Shown here: one piece after another, positions 35,845 to 50,200 of the stretch
Numbering within the stretch: position 1 is the stretch's first letter
How the letters are laid out: the number at the start of each line of letters is the position of its first letter
Origin: Eutypella sp. D-1
Lineage: Eukaryota > Ascomycota > Sordariomycetes > Xylariales > Diatrypaceae
NCBI GenBank assembly: GCA_023313575.1
Contig: JAJTTP010000009.1
Location: 124,001-188,000, forward strand
DNA length: 64,000 nucleotides
Direction: 5' to 3'
Notes under the pieces: generated by a model
What the model was told of the DNA's origin: nothing
Databases searched by the model: none
The model's input: the letters and a program-made list of their open reading frames with translations, nothing else
Made by a program: the position numbers and the translations under genes

Positions 35845-37407
35845 TATGAAGAAGCTGATAGGGTGTCTTCTAGTGAAGAGGTGGACGGTAACGTAGGGCG
35901 TATGCTAGGTAAGAATAGAGGCAGAGGCTATCCAAAGGGTAACGCAAAAGTGTAACGACTGGGGGTGGCCAGATCTAATATAGAGAAGAGCCTGCTATCC
36001 AGCCTCGGCGGACTTCATACCGAGTAGGATGCCGTTGGGCAGGGGGGATGGCATCTGCGTGTACCACTTTGGACACGAACGAACCACGTTCTTCGGTGGT
36101 ACCCGTATAGTTGGGGAACTGACCGGGTGATTTACCTGGGAAAACAGTATGGGTGGCATGGATTGTAGACCATGTTTATCGTATGCCAGACCCAAAAGCG
36201 CCTAGAACACGGGGATCGGTCCTGAAATGCGGAGGTGGAGAACTTGCTAGGAGGAGCGCCTAAGGGGATAGAGGAAAGGGGCGTTCCAATCGATTCCTTC
36301 TACACAATATCTACTATGTTGTAACTGCAACGTCTTGGCCTAGGGCGTTTCTGGGGGTGGATACCATAGTACAACTTTGGATCTTTGGGCCGATCCATCG
36401 TGGGATATATTACAGGTAACATCCATGGTAGATGTGAATTTGAAGATACTTCAGTATACCTAGATAAACATGTCCTGATGGATCTACGAACACGCCGACG
36501 GCTCTTAGCACTTGGAAAGACACCCAAAAGGGAGATGATGGCATAACACTATGATTCTAATGGGTAGCTTTTCATGACCTATTCGAAATATAGAAGCCAT
36601 CACAAATGGAAAAAACACTATAAGTAGGGACGTTCGTACATAAAGTTGGAGCTGAGTACCATCAATGTTTCATTAGCAGTGACCCCAACTGAGAGTTTTA
36701 AGCAGTTCGTGGCGTTACAAGCTAAAACCAGTTAGACTCGGCGGGTTTTTAGTTAGCGGCGGCATCAAATATTCCATCAGTCCCCAGCTGTCAGCTCCAT
36801 GCGGGGATTTGAGTCCCACTTTTACTCCAATTGCATATAAAGTGGGACTTTGATAGTCTAAACCAGATTTGTATTAGTCTACCTAGATTCTTTGCATTAT
36901 GTACCTAGGTACCTTAAGTACCTGCTCCAAGTTAGTACGTACATAACTGTTAGGTAACCTAGTAGCATCGTCGCATCGCATCGTGGACAGTGCACGCAAT
37001 CTACGACATCACAGAGGGGATCCCGTACGTAAACACGTTGACACGTGGACACGCGATGCTACTTCGTTATATCGTATAGTGTTATATGAGAAGCCCCTCG
37101 CCTATTTATTGTAATTATTTCAGTCTACCGTGTATGTGATGGTTAAATTTTTTTTTTCGCTGAGCTGCTGTTTCGAAGGTTGCTAGCAAGCCTGAAGTAT
37201 AAGTTTCCCTGTTGTTCGTTCACCGCTACGCTAGAACAGTTCGAGCTATTGACTTCGATGGGTAACTCGACTACACCGTAAAAAAGATAACATCCATCGA
37301 TGGCTTTGATTCTGCTGAAGCCGGCTGCTCCATAAAGTCGTCATATCATCAGAGACCTATCCTGTGCTCGGACCCGTAACCCTCCTGCGCCCTCCATTTT
37401 GATTGCC
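35845..37407. promoter_or_regulatory. Divergent promoter region of the permease / beta-galactosidase pair
   Basis: The 1.56 kb between the permease start (-) and the beta-galactosidase start (+). No gene is recognised inside. It holds a perfect 11-bp inverted repeat at 36812-36849 (described separately), TACCTAGGTACC-type words at 36900-36960, and several GC-rich SYGGRG-like words such as GCGGGG near 36801 that could bind the carbon-catabolite repressor CreA. These words are short and common, so binding is only a suggestion. In A. nidulans the bgaD and lacpA genes are likewise divergent, which supports co-regulation of this pair. Confidence 0.5.
36812..36849. repeat. Inverted repeat AGTCCCACTTT in the lac promoter
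   Basis: Two perfect 11-bp arms, AGTCCCACTTT at 36812-36822 and AAAGTGGGACT at 36839-36849, flank a 16-bp AT-rich spacer. The dyad lies about 560 bp upstream of the beta-galactosidase start and about 965 bp upstream of the permease start. It could be an operator-like site for a dimeric regulator or a hairpin. I do not recognise it as a known factor site. Confidence 0.65.
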
Positions 37408-41082
<3,675 letters not shown>

Positions 41083-41473
41083 CACATGCGAAATTGGCAA
41101 TCTCTTTGCATTTTATGTGTTATAGGGTGACTATCCGGTGCGAGTACATGATGTCTCATCCCGCAACTTAGCAACGAACTTGAAAATAGATAGATTAGCT
41201 ATCTCATTACCACCATGTAGCCCGCTTGTATGCCGGTATTCCCTCGATATTATCAAGTTCAGGAACGCCTGAGAAAGCGACGTCGATTGATATTCCTCCT
41301 AGATGGAAGCTCGTCATTTTACACCACAGCAAATACCGTAAGGCCACACATACCAACAATTAGAAAGCACGATAAGTACAGATGACCCCAAAATTCTTGT
41401 ACGGGGCATGTTCAGGAAGGGCAAAACCGTCAGTCAATGTTCACTTGTCCTTGTCCGAGACAGCGCCGTCACA
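41083..41473. other. Convergent intergenic region
   Basis: About 390 bp between the stops of the beta-galactosidase and the small secreted protein. No gene is seen. Presumably both 3-prime UTRs. Confidence 0.5.
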
Positions 41474-42145
41474 TCACATGTACTGCCAAGCACCGAAGCT
41501 GGCATTGCTGCTGCGCTGGAACAACCCGAGAACATCGATACAGTTGGTCTGGTTGAATTGGGGAGTTCGGGCATAGAGGGCATGGTCAGCTCCGGTGCCG
41601 GTCAAGAACTTGGCGACCTTGGGGCAGAGGACAAGGCCTCCTGACTTGGAGCCGTCGGTGGCGAGCCAATCCATGACCTTCACGATAGGGCCACACTCTT
41701 GGACGACTGTCTTCTCGAACCAGCCGCCGGTGTAGGCACCCTGGGGTCTGTATTCGGAATGTGCCATGGTGTATTTGATCTTGCCATCGGGTGCGATGTA
41801 GACCTTTTGGCCTTGCGGGACCATAACCTGTGAGAATGAGTCAGCCCTGGAATACAAAGTCATACGCCGTCAAAAAACAAGACGTATCAATTAAGAGAGT
41901 GAGGTTAAACTCACAGCCATTGAATTTAGTCCGCGAGTGACGAGGGTTCCCTGAACCTCGGGACATTCGTACGCATTGTCTGACGGGCAGTAGGTGGCAG
42001 GGCCACTGGTGCCAGTGTAGAAGGACTGCCCAGCAGCATTAAGCGATTCTCCATCGACCTTCGTATCTGGTGCGAAGACGGCGAGTGAGTAGGTGGCTGA
42101 GGCTGAGACAACGCCCGCTGAGGCCAGAAACATGAGAAAACGCAT
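41474..42145 (-). CDS. Small secreted protein, fungal IgE-binding-protein-like
   Basis: Two exons in coding order, 42145-41915 and 41827-41474, separated by an 87-nt intron with GTGAGT donor and CACAG acceptor, give 194 aa. The N-terminus MRFLMFLASAGVVSASA is a clear signal peptide. The mature protein has LNAAGQSFYTG followed by TYCP, then VMVPQGQKVYIAPDGKIKYT, TMAHS and a C-terminal AWQYM. That order is what I recall of the secreted fungal proteins annotated as IgE-binding or PhiA-like cell-wall proteins, which are small beta-rich extracellular proteins without known enzymatic activity. Six cysteines in the mature part could form disulphides. The gene is convergent with the beta-galactosidase, and no functional link to it is implied. 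The family call rests on remembered motif similarity. Confidence 0.75.
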
Positions 42146-43352
42146 CTCTCCTCTGTTATTTGGTCCGTGGAGAAGGAAATATTAGATATCTGGTTGGCGT
42201 TGATGGATTCGTGCTGGGTTACAACGAGAGATTTGAAATGAAAGTCTTCAAGTATCTCTAAGAATGAGGGAAAATGAAGGTATTAAGGTAGGAAAAAGTT
42301 GGAGTTGGAGATGTGATGATGAACTAATGGGGAAATGAGTGAATGGTGGGAGCGTGGATGAGTATGAGTGGGATCAAGTGATGGCCTCCAGGAGTATTGG
42401 AAGTTGTAAAAGTGCGGAAGAGTATAAGAGAGAAGCGCGGGGACGAACCTCCCGACCTTGGAAAATTTTCAGTGGGAAACTTGAAACCGAGATTACTTGA
42501 CTTAACGAAGATATTTACGGAAGGAGGGGCCCTCGGGACATCGTCACTGTCAAATCAGGTGATGCTATTTCCACTTTATAGGGAGGGGAGTTAGAAGATT
42601 GAAGGAAAGTCCACCTAACTGCGGAGCTCCTTCCCCCTCAATGTTTTTATCACCACCCCCGCCGCACCGTCCATAATTTCCCTCTTATTATGTACCAAGC
42701 TCCCAGGTACTTATATCAAACTGCAGAAGTCTACGGGTATTGGGTACTACGTATCGGATGCATAGACAGTCACAGCAGCTGGAACTTGTACCTATGTAGT
42801 GCTATCAGCGAGTTTTTCTCCAACGAGTACCCGACCTATGCGGTTTCTAACCACCAATATAACTTCCAAGGTTGATAAGGGGCTTGATTCAATACATATG
42901 TACCTAGGTAGGTAATTACGTAGAGGTCCTCCGGTTTCTCTCTCACTGTAGACTATGGCCTCTTGATAAATAGGGTAAGTGGTCACACCACCCTCGCTTT
43001 CACTCCCGTCCCCGTAATCTCCCGTTATGCCAAATGCCTAGCAGACATTCTGCTATAGATTTACTAACTCGGACGGGATATAACATACGTAGAGGGGATA
43101 GAAGAGTCAAGGGAGTTGAGGGTAGTTAGGCAGTGTTGGGCAGAAACACTCGCGAGAGGAAAAGAGGTAGTGGCCTCTGACCTAAGAGCGGCACATGAAG
43201 TGGAGGGTATCCTAACATCCGTTCCTCTCAGAGAGTGGCGATAACCATGCCGAATCATAGGTACCTCCGCGTCGTCAGGTAACGACACCGGGACCGATCC
43301 AGGCCAGGATACAGTCAGAGAGGATATTGATAGCGCTGTCCGCGACCGGGGT
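42146..43352. other. Spacer upstream of the secreted-protein gene
   Basis: Contains the promoter of the small secreted protein on its left edge and about 1 kb with no recognisable gene. A TACCTAGGTAGGTA word occurs near 42900-42915. Short open frames on both strands lack motifs. Confidence 0.45.
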
Positions 43353-43722
43353 CTAGTAGACACGGCTCACGCGCCCGGGGCCCCACGACAACAAGGTTCG
43401 CAGCAACCCGAAGGACAGCCCACCAGCGCAGAGGAGGGCGACGAGGTCCTGGGGAAGTACGAGAGCGCCGCTCGCGATATCGAGCAGGGAGGACCACGGC
43501 CACGATCGCCGAGGCAGCCAGGGATTTAGCGTCCAAGACCAGGGAGGTTGCGTGGAGGTCGAGCGGGAATTGCGGCGGCTTGCTGCATATCATGTTGGAC
43601 AGATTGGGACGGTCTGATGGTGTTCGGATGCACTTGACGAAGACACTGGATCCTAGCCACGCGAATATGGCGCCATAGACGGAGAGGTTCGCATGTGCCA
43701 GGAGGAAAAGTGCTTTGTACAT
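43353..43722 (-). pseudogene. Frameshifted paralogue of the orphan membrane-protein gene at 44948
   Basis: The frame starts at 43722 with MYKALFLLAHANLSVYGAIF, closely matching MFRTLFLLVQAILSIYGSVY of the gene at 44948. After SAIVAVV the open frame turns Arg-rich. One base over, the sequence instead reads LLDIASGALVLPQDLVALLC, which aligns with LLAADSASGASIASHDYAALLC of the other copy. Aligning the DNA points to one extra base near 43480-43487. In the shifted frame the sequence ends at a stop near 43353, earlier than the intact copy. The upstream DNA of both copies is also similar (AACAATA then AAACACGAAC just before the ATG). It is best read as a decayed duplicate. A sequencing error is the alternative. 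Confidence 0.6.
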
Positions 43723-44947
43723 CTTGGCGGTTCAGGCTAGCGGCTGTTCGTGTTTGTTGATATTGTTCCCAGCCGTTGTCCGTCCGTGTAGTAAGGGGGA
43801 CGAAGCATCGGACTGCAGATTGGTTGAATTGCATTTGAGTTGCGTTGACGAGATGATCCGGACGTCTTGGTAATCGTGGATGTGACAGTGAATAGTGAGA
43901 TGTACTATAAAGGGGGCGTTGAACTAGAGCTCTCTTCCTCTCTGTGTGTGTGGCGAATGTCGAAGCCCTCGTCCCGTCTCGTATAGTATCAATTACCATG
44001 TTTTTAAAACACTTGACCTTATAATACTGAGGTGTGACGCACCCCGCTACCTATTCAACCCGTTTCTAGATTGATGCCTTGTCCGCTTATTGCAGAACCA
44101 CGAATGAGAACGAACATTTGAATTGTCAGATATACACGTGAGGACGCATATAGGGAAAGGGTAATGGACAAGACAAGTGATAGTGAGTAATGCAATGGCA
44201 ACGAGGATATGTAGAGGCTTGATGCCATTTCCTAAGGGGTTACTTGTCTAGGGTCCCGAGGTCGTGGGGCATCCAATAGGTGTGAGTACATTCAATGCAA
44301 TGGGTGGAAGTCATTCTATGTTTGACTACCTGTTGTATGTACTTAGGTATATAATCCCTATTGTAGTAGCTACGGTAACGTGTGTCATCTCTGAAGGAAG
44401 GAAGGAGAGTATGTACATAGCAGCCTAAGAAAATACTGTCTGCCTCCCGAGAAACAAGCCTCCAATAACCAAATCAAAGCAGGACAGCAAACGCGAAGAG
44501 AAGTAAAAACATCGACGACCATAATAGAGGATCAAGACGTGGAGAATAGAAACAAAGAAAAGAGTCACTTGTCCGCCTCGGGTAACTAGGTATCTAAGCA
44601 ACTTGGCAACCGACACAGTACAGGACGAGACGCGGGTTACGATATTATCCAGACATAGCTTGAGTTGAGAGTCGTTTACCTTATAGCACCCCATACCATT
44701 CACTATCACCAACGTGTCCATCCCATCTCATCTCACATCATCGACTCAACTCAGTCGTAAATAAATCTGCCGTCCGATGCTCTTTCTCGCACCCTCGACG
44801 AACGGGCAATAATTGGACGAGCACAAGGCCATCAAGCACAACTCACAAGATCAACGAGATCCACATTGACGAAAACAAGATCGGACCAGAAAGCGATCTC
44901 CTAAACAATAACACAAAACACGAACGTCACAAGCCCAAGTCGCAGAG
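43723..44947. other. Divergent spacer with mirrored promoter segments
   Basis: Separates the two head-to-head orphan paralogues. Both ends carry related sequence reading outward. AATCTGCAGTCCGATGCT (minus strand, near 43800) matches AATCTGCCGTCCGATGCT (plus strand, near 44770), and both starts are preceded by AACAATA and ACACGAAC words. The middle is not recognisably coding. A 98-codon minus-strand frame at 44425-44721 with some hydrophobic stretches has no family motif and is doubtful. Confidence 0.5.
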
Positions 44948-45451
44948 ATGTTCAGAACACTCTTCCTCCTAGTACAGGCGATTCTCTCCATCTATGGTTC
45001 CGTATACGCGGCGTACGCGTCCAGGATCCTCAACGAGCTCAAGGTATCGATATCGATACGCGGTGTAGGCGTTAACACCATGCTCTATTTTAAAGCTGGA
45101 AATAGCCGTTTGCCGCTATGGCTTATGTACGAGCCAGCCGGCAAAGCCATGGCCGGGGACGCCGCGAAAGCCATGGCCCGGGACGCCGCGCTCTCGGCTG
45201 TCTCGGCCGTCCTTGCCGTGCTCCTCGCGGCCGACTCCGCGAGCGGCGCCTCCATCGCCAGCCACGACTACGCCGCCCTCCTCTGCGCCGCCCTGCTTCA
45301 TGGGATGAGGACTTCACGCGTCCTTTTCTTCGCCGCTAAGCACGTAGGCTTCCACGTCCATTTCCTCACCGCGATTATCTGGCTCTGGGCTGGTTTTGGT
45401 ATCGTGGAATTCGTTCTGTCGCCGGACTGGTTGATTTTTCGCAGAGGATGA
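44948..45451 (+). CDS. Orphan small multi-pass membrane protein
   Basis: An open frame of 167 codons starting MFRTLFLLVQAILSIYGSVY. I do not recognise the family. Hydrophobic stretches near residues 4-25, 78-95, 105-125 and 135-160 suggest three or four membrane segments, the last being TAIIWLWAGFGIVEFVL. Residues 66-81 contain an imperfect eight-residue doublet (KAMAGDAA, KAMARDAA) from a 24-bp tandem duplication in the DNA. A possible small intron after NELK (GTATCG donor) would not be needed to keep the frame open. The conserved start, mirrored upstream sequence and similarity to the minus-strand copy at 43722 argue that it is, or was, a real gene. It converges on BLM10. Function unknown. 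Confidence 0.5.
   Translation: MFRTLFLLVQAILSIYGSVYAAYASRILNELKVSISIRGVGVNTMLYFKAGNSRLPLWLMYEPAGKAMAGDAAKAMARDAALSAVSAVLAVLLAADSASGASIASHDYAALLCAALLHGMRTSRVLFFAAKHVGFHVHFLTAIIWLWAGFGIVEFVLSPDWLIFRRG
45143..45190 (+). repeat. 24-bp tandem duplication inside the orphan gene
   Basis: Two adjacent 24-bp units, differing at one base, both starting AAAGCCATGGCC and ending GACGCCGCG. They encode KAMAGDAA and KAMARDAA. In-frame, so the reading frame is kept. Confidence 0.85.
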
Positions 45452-46029
45452 TGACGATATCTACAGTTCGGCATCTGTCACGGTCAGTTGCGCCTCACAT
45501 AGGTTAAGCTATTCTGTACTAGGGGTGGATCGGATATAGTAGAATAGGGGTCCTCAAGTTCTATAGGCGCCAGGGTATATAAGTAGGGGAATCTTCCCAT
45601 TCCTGGCCAAGGGTTCCCTTTTATTCTTCATGCCAATACAATTCCTGCCCTCTACGTTAATTCGATCTTCTTGAACGTGACAGAATCGAACGGAAAGGGG
45701 AAGAGAGGTCTGGGTATCGTGTGAAGAGTCAAAGAGTGCTGGATTACTAGGTCGTTAGGAATTCAATGGCTGGCAGTCGAGAGATCTCTATGGAGGCAGC
45801 CATGGCGATGTGAGTCATCGTCAACTATATAAAACAAGGTACAATCACAGGGGAGTGCTTGAATCACCCTACGTCGCGTTCGCGCATGTCTCAATCCGCG
45901 AAGCTCCTCGCCCTTCCCGACCCTTTTTCTCCCGACCCCTTTTCCGAGTCCACATTCACATAACATTCAATTCAATTCAAGAATCCAACGTCTCATCTAC
46001 CTTAGCAAACAGCCTCGAGACTTTATGGC

Positions 46030-46260
46030 TTGAGGTGGGTACCCATTGGGTACCCACGAAAACCCATGGGTTTTTTTTTACCCACGAAATTTTTATATTC
46101 CTTTTATCGAATTATTTGCAGTTTTTAATACTTAAAAATTTTCGATCTCGAAATTTTCATACCCATGGGTACCCATGGGTACCCACCAAAACCCATGGGA
46201 GTAGATGGGTAAAAAGAAAATCCGTGGGTGGGTGGGTAATTCAAGGCATACCTCAAGTTT
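46030..46260. repeat. Palindromic GGGTACCCAT-rich element
   Basis: Two near-identical direct units of about 24 bp, GGGTACCCAC(G/C)AAAACCCATGGG, lie at roughly 46045 and 46167. Because GGGTACCC and CCCATGGG are themselves palindromes, each unit also pairs with the other in inverted orientation. Between them is an AT-rich core (46085-46160) with a local palindrome around TTTCGATCTCGAAA. Outward, the arms continue as GGTGGGT on the left and GGTGGGTGGGTAATTC on the right. The architecture resembles a small non-autonomous element or a cruciform-forming repeat. No coding capacity, and I cannot define target-site duplications. Confidence 0.6.
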
Positions 46261-46617
46261 ATCTTGCGCCGCCATATAGACGACGGGGCGGGATGGCAGT
46301 GAATGTATATACATACCGCGTCCTTCCTATGAGTATTACGTAACTTAGCACCAGGAACCGGGATATCTCGATTCATGTAACGACACCAGCTATGGCACTT
46401 CCCACGCTTTGATGAGGATATTATCCAAGATGGCCCCTTCATAACTTCATCCCCCTTTGGGTCACTCAATTAATACTTAACTCTGTATAACTCTTTGCAC
46501 CATGACACCCCCCCAAAACACCGCACAGCACAAAACCCCCTGATTTAAATCTTCTTATCCAGAAGAAGAAATAGACCTCTGTTGTCTGTTGTCTGTTCTG
46601 TGTCTATACAAGCACTT

Positions 46618-46745
46618 ACTTCCCTCCTGCCTCCTGCCCCTCCTGCCCCCTCCTGCCCCTCCTGCCCTCCCCCTGCCTTCCCTTCCCCCGGCTTCCCTTC
46701 CCCCGGCTTCCCTTCCCCCGGCTTCCCTTCCCTTCCCTCTCCGAC
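46618..46745. repeat. Polypyrimidine tandem array
   Basis: A run of about 125 bases that is almost purely C and T, with scattered G, on the plus strand. It includes CTCCTGCC units followed by three perfect copies of the 15-mer CTTCCCTTCCCCCGG at 46677-46721. Such strand asymmetry can form triplex (H-DNA). It makes long spurious open frames on both strands. Confidence 0.8.
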
Positions 46746-46851
46746 GAGACGAGGCGATCCAGACGAAGCTCTCCGTCCAAACGCGGCGTTCTTCCCCCCG
46801 TCTCCGGCAAAGCAAGCGAGTGACTTCCGGTCACTTAGCTTCCTTGATAGA

Positions 46852-46884
46852 CACACACACACACAACACAACACAACACAACAC
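46852..46884. repeat. CA / ACACA microsatellite
   Basis: A short (CA)n tract merges into repeated ACACA units (ACACAACACAACACAACACA) in the convergent spacer downstream of BLM10. No function suggested. Confidence 0.85.
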
Positions 46885-47224
46885 ACTTCTTTTCTTTCAG
46901 CAGGGTATATCATCTCCCATCTCCCATCTACCATCCATCTAAACCTTGCGTCTACACCACCAAAACCACCGTCCTCACTCAGTCCCTCATCTCCATCGCA
47001 TAGCATGGCATAGCACAGCATGGCAAGAAACCTAAGTACGCACACAAGGTGCCTAATTTAAAAAATCCCCACAGTTACTTCCTCAAAGAAAGTACTGCAG
47101 TAGAGTAGAGTTGAGGTACCAGTTTAATAAGTCCCAGCATACGCATCCACATGCCAAACGCATGCGCATACGAATACGCATAGCATACGTAGAACGGAAG
47201 ACGTAGCGCGGCGCGGCGCAGGCT

Positions 47225-50200
47225 CTACGCGAAGTAGCTCTTCCAAAGCACGCCCTCCAGATCCTCCAGTTGTTCAGGCGAGAAATACTACAAACAGATA
47301 TACATTAGCTCTGTGGTCCACGCCTTTTTTGGGGGGGTTCGCAGGGGGTGAATCGACCCGAAAAAGAGTATAGGTGCGACAAGGGGGCCAAAGAATACCA
47401 AGCCCAACAGAGGCAGCGACAACAGCAAAAGAAAAGCATAGACATAGACATAGACACAGACATACCTTCTGATCAACCCCCCAACTATCCTGCCTAGTCT
47501 TCTTGAACTCCGCAAGAATAGTCTTAGTAGCGCGCCCCACAATACCGGGATCACTCGCCGCTTTGCGGGCCAGCAGGGCCAAGACCTCCGGCATCCACTG
47601 CGGGGGCGGCGTAGCATACGGAAACGCCTCAACCAGTGCCCCCAGACCCAGCACCGCCGCATGGCGGCGTACAATCTGCTGCGTCACGTCGAGGGGCGTA
47701 TCCGTACCCGACGACGCGGCAATGGCGCCGGGTAAGGGCTTTTTCTTGCGGGGCATCGGATTCTGCGCGAGTTCACGCTCGAAGCGGGTCTTGAGGGCCT
47801 CGATGATGGGATCGCGGATCGTCTTGGGGGAGCAGCGGATCATGCCGGCGAGGGTGGCGGCGGCGACGTCGCGGACTTCGAGTTGGGGGTCCGCGAGCAT
47901 GTCGCCGACGGCGTCGAAGAGGAGCTGGCGCTGCTTGGCGTCGGTGAGGAAGAGGCGGCGGAAATAGATGACCTGCATGTTGACGAGCGAGCGCAGGCGC
48001 TGGTGCCAGCTTGTCGCGCCCTTGCCGAGGCGGATCAGCGCCGAGATGAAGGGCGCGTCTTCGCCCGTGCGGAACGGGATGTTCGGTAAGTGCCGGTATA
48101 CGTGGTAGGCTAGGCGCATGAGCTCGGGGTCCTCTTTGACGTCCATCATGTGCAGGAGTTGGTCGATGAGGGGGTCCGGGAAGAACGGGATCAGCTGGAT
48201 GCATTCCTGTGATGACAAGGTGTTATCGAGCCAGGACAGGACGGTCTTCGAACCCGACGTGTAGGGTGACGGGGTCTGCTGCCCGGGTGTGCGTTCGTGG
48301 CGCCACGTCTCCAGTCTCGCGAAGACCTCTGTGACTGTGGACATGAATTCCTCGCTCGCCTTGTAGGGTCGGATACCGATGCTCGACGCGGCCTTGTTCT
48401 GCTCGAGGAGCGCAGGCACATTCTCGAAGGATTCGTGGTACCGCGTGCGGTATATCGTAGAGATCACCCGCCCAATCGACTCACGCACGGACTTATACGG
48501 GTGGTCGATATGGGACAGGAAGTCTTCGAGAATCGGCTTCTCTAAACGGTAATGCCAACCGCAGTCGATAAAGAGGAACTCGAGAAGCTGGACCTTGGAC
48601 GACTCCTTGAACGCAGCATTGGAGTTCATGTCGAGGCGGAACGAGCTGAGGTTCTGCACCAATTCCCACGCGCGTCTCGGGTCTTTTGCGTCCATGATGA
48701 AGTGTAGGCAGGTAATCCAGTACGAGAGATTCTCGGGCGTCAAGCTGTCGGCAAATATGCTCAGCATCAGAGGCTGTGCGAAGCCCCACGCCCGTTCCTT
48801 CATCTCCACGGGGTCATCGGCCGACCCCGCCATCAACGCGCCTAGAATCTCTGCCGTGGCGCGGTGTTGGTGCTTGTCGCTGCCGTCTCCGTAGACTTCC
48901 TTAGTAAGCTCCATGACATCCTCGAACTTGAGTTCCGTCACGCCGTAGTTCATGAGGTCGAAGATATACATCAGCAGGATGACGCTCTGACTCCTGAAGC
49001 GGTCGGCATTGGCATCCCGCGGCTCTTGCTTCAGGTAATCGAAGTACTTAGACAGCCATTCCCTCGTCAGGATCTTTCCAATCTGTTCCCTGGCCGCCGT
49101 CTCCACCTCGTCGTAGGCGTCGAAGCGGTGTGGCTTCGCCCTCGTAGCGTGGAACTTCTCTCCCCAAACCAGCCAGCCGGGATAGTCGGTATCGATGAAG
49201 TACTCGGCATTCTCCGGTCGGGTAAAGTCGTCGAGGAACTTTTCCGTGAACTGGGCGTCTGCCTTGGGGACGGTGATGGTGACTTTGTTGTTGTCGTTTT
49301 CCTTCTCCTCCAAGAAGTCGCGGTAAGAATGGTTGTAGACTGCTCGCTGGTCGATTGCCTGGAGAACGCCCGAGAATGCACTCGCGTAACTAGCGCGTAG
49401 GCCTGGATGAGGGTCGTTGGTGCCCTCGGCCACTAGACTTATGAACGAAGGGGGTGCGATATGGTTAAAGCGCACGCAGAGGTTCGTTGCGAAGATAGCA
49501 CAACGACTCGCGGTCTTCCAATGTGAGCCCCTCGCCAGCTCCACAAGCTCAAGTCCCAGTGCAGCCTTCTTTTTCTCGACCTTTTTTCTCCGCTCGGTGA
49601 TGAACTCGTGCCTTGTCTTAATTGCCTTGGAGCAATCCTCAGAGGGCTTGATGAGATCGACCGCCTCCTCGTCTTTGAGGACGAGCAGTTCAAACCTCTT
49701 TCCAAATTCTATCAAAGAGTAGATCGCACTACTCCCGAGATGTTGGATGGACGCCTTATCGACCCCGGCTGTTCTGATATACAGGCGCATCGCATCGGGC
49801 GCAAATCTCCAGTCGCGGATCAAGGTTTTGATAAGCGTCGTGAAAAGCAGAGTATACATGGCTCCCTTGATGCGGTCGTGGTCCATTTCGTCAAGAGCTT
49901 TGCGAAACCTCTTGAGAATAACGGGAATCACAAGTGGTCGACCACCGATCAAGACCTTGACTGAAGCATCTTGGGCGCCCTGTGCCACTCGTCGTACGTC
50001 CGCGTACGAGGAGACAGACGACTCGGCCAGGTCAAGTAACAGCTGCTTATCGAGTTCGCTCTTCCTCCTGATAGTGGCGTTATGTTTCATCCGCTGAAGT
50101 TGATAGGCATCTGCGCGCTTAATAAGAAGGGGTCGCGGGTATGGCTTTCGGAGACCGCTAATTTTGAAGGGGCCAATGTCAGACTTGTAGAGCCGGACAA

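Larger units (their letters stand above)
45452..47224. other. Repeat-rich convergent spacer
   Basis: No recognisable gene. It contains a GGGTACCCAT-rich palindromic element (46030-46260), a pyrimidine-only tandem array (46618-46745) and a CA/ACACA microsatellite (46852-46884). Open frames of over 100 codons on both strands at 45810-47045 are made almost entirely of these repeats and are rejected as genes. Confidence 0.55.

Noticed and set aside
46545..47045. 166-codon minus-strand and several plus-strand open frames in the BLM10 downstream spacer
   Set aside because: They consist mainly of translated pyrimidine and CA repeats (for example repeated GEGKPGEGKPG), so they are open by composition.
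47274..47465. Extension of BLM10 through the repeat VCLCLCLCLCF to a stop at 47274
   Set aside because: A GTATGT donor and a GTAG acceptor remove this stretch and restore the conserved C-terminal tail ending SYFA, so it is an intron.
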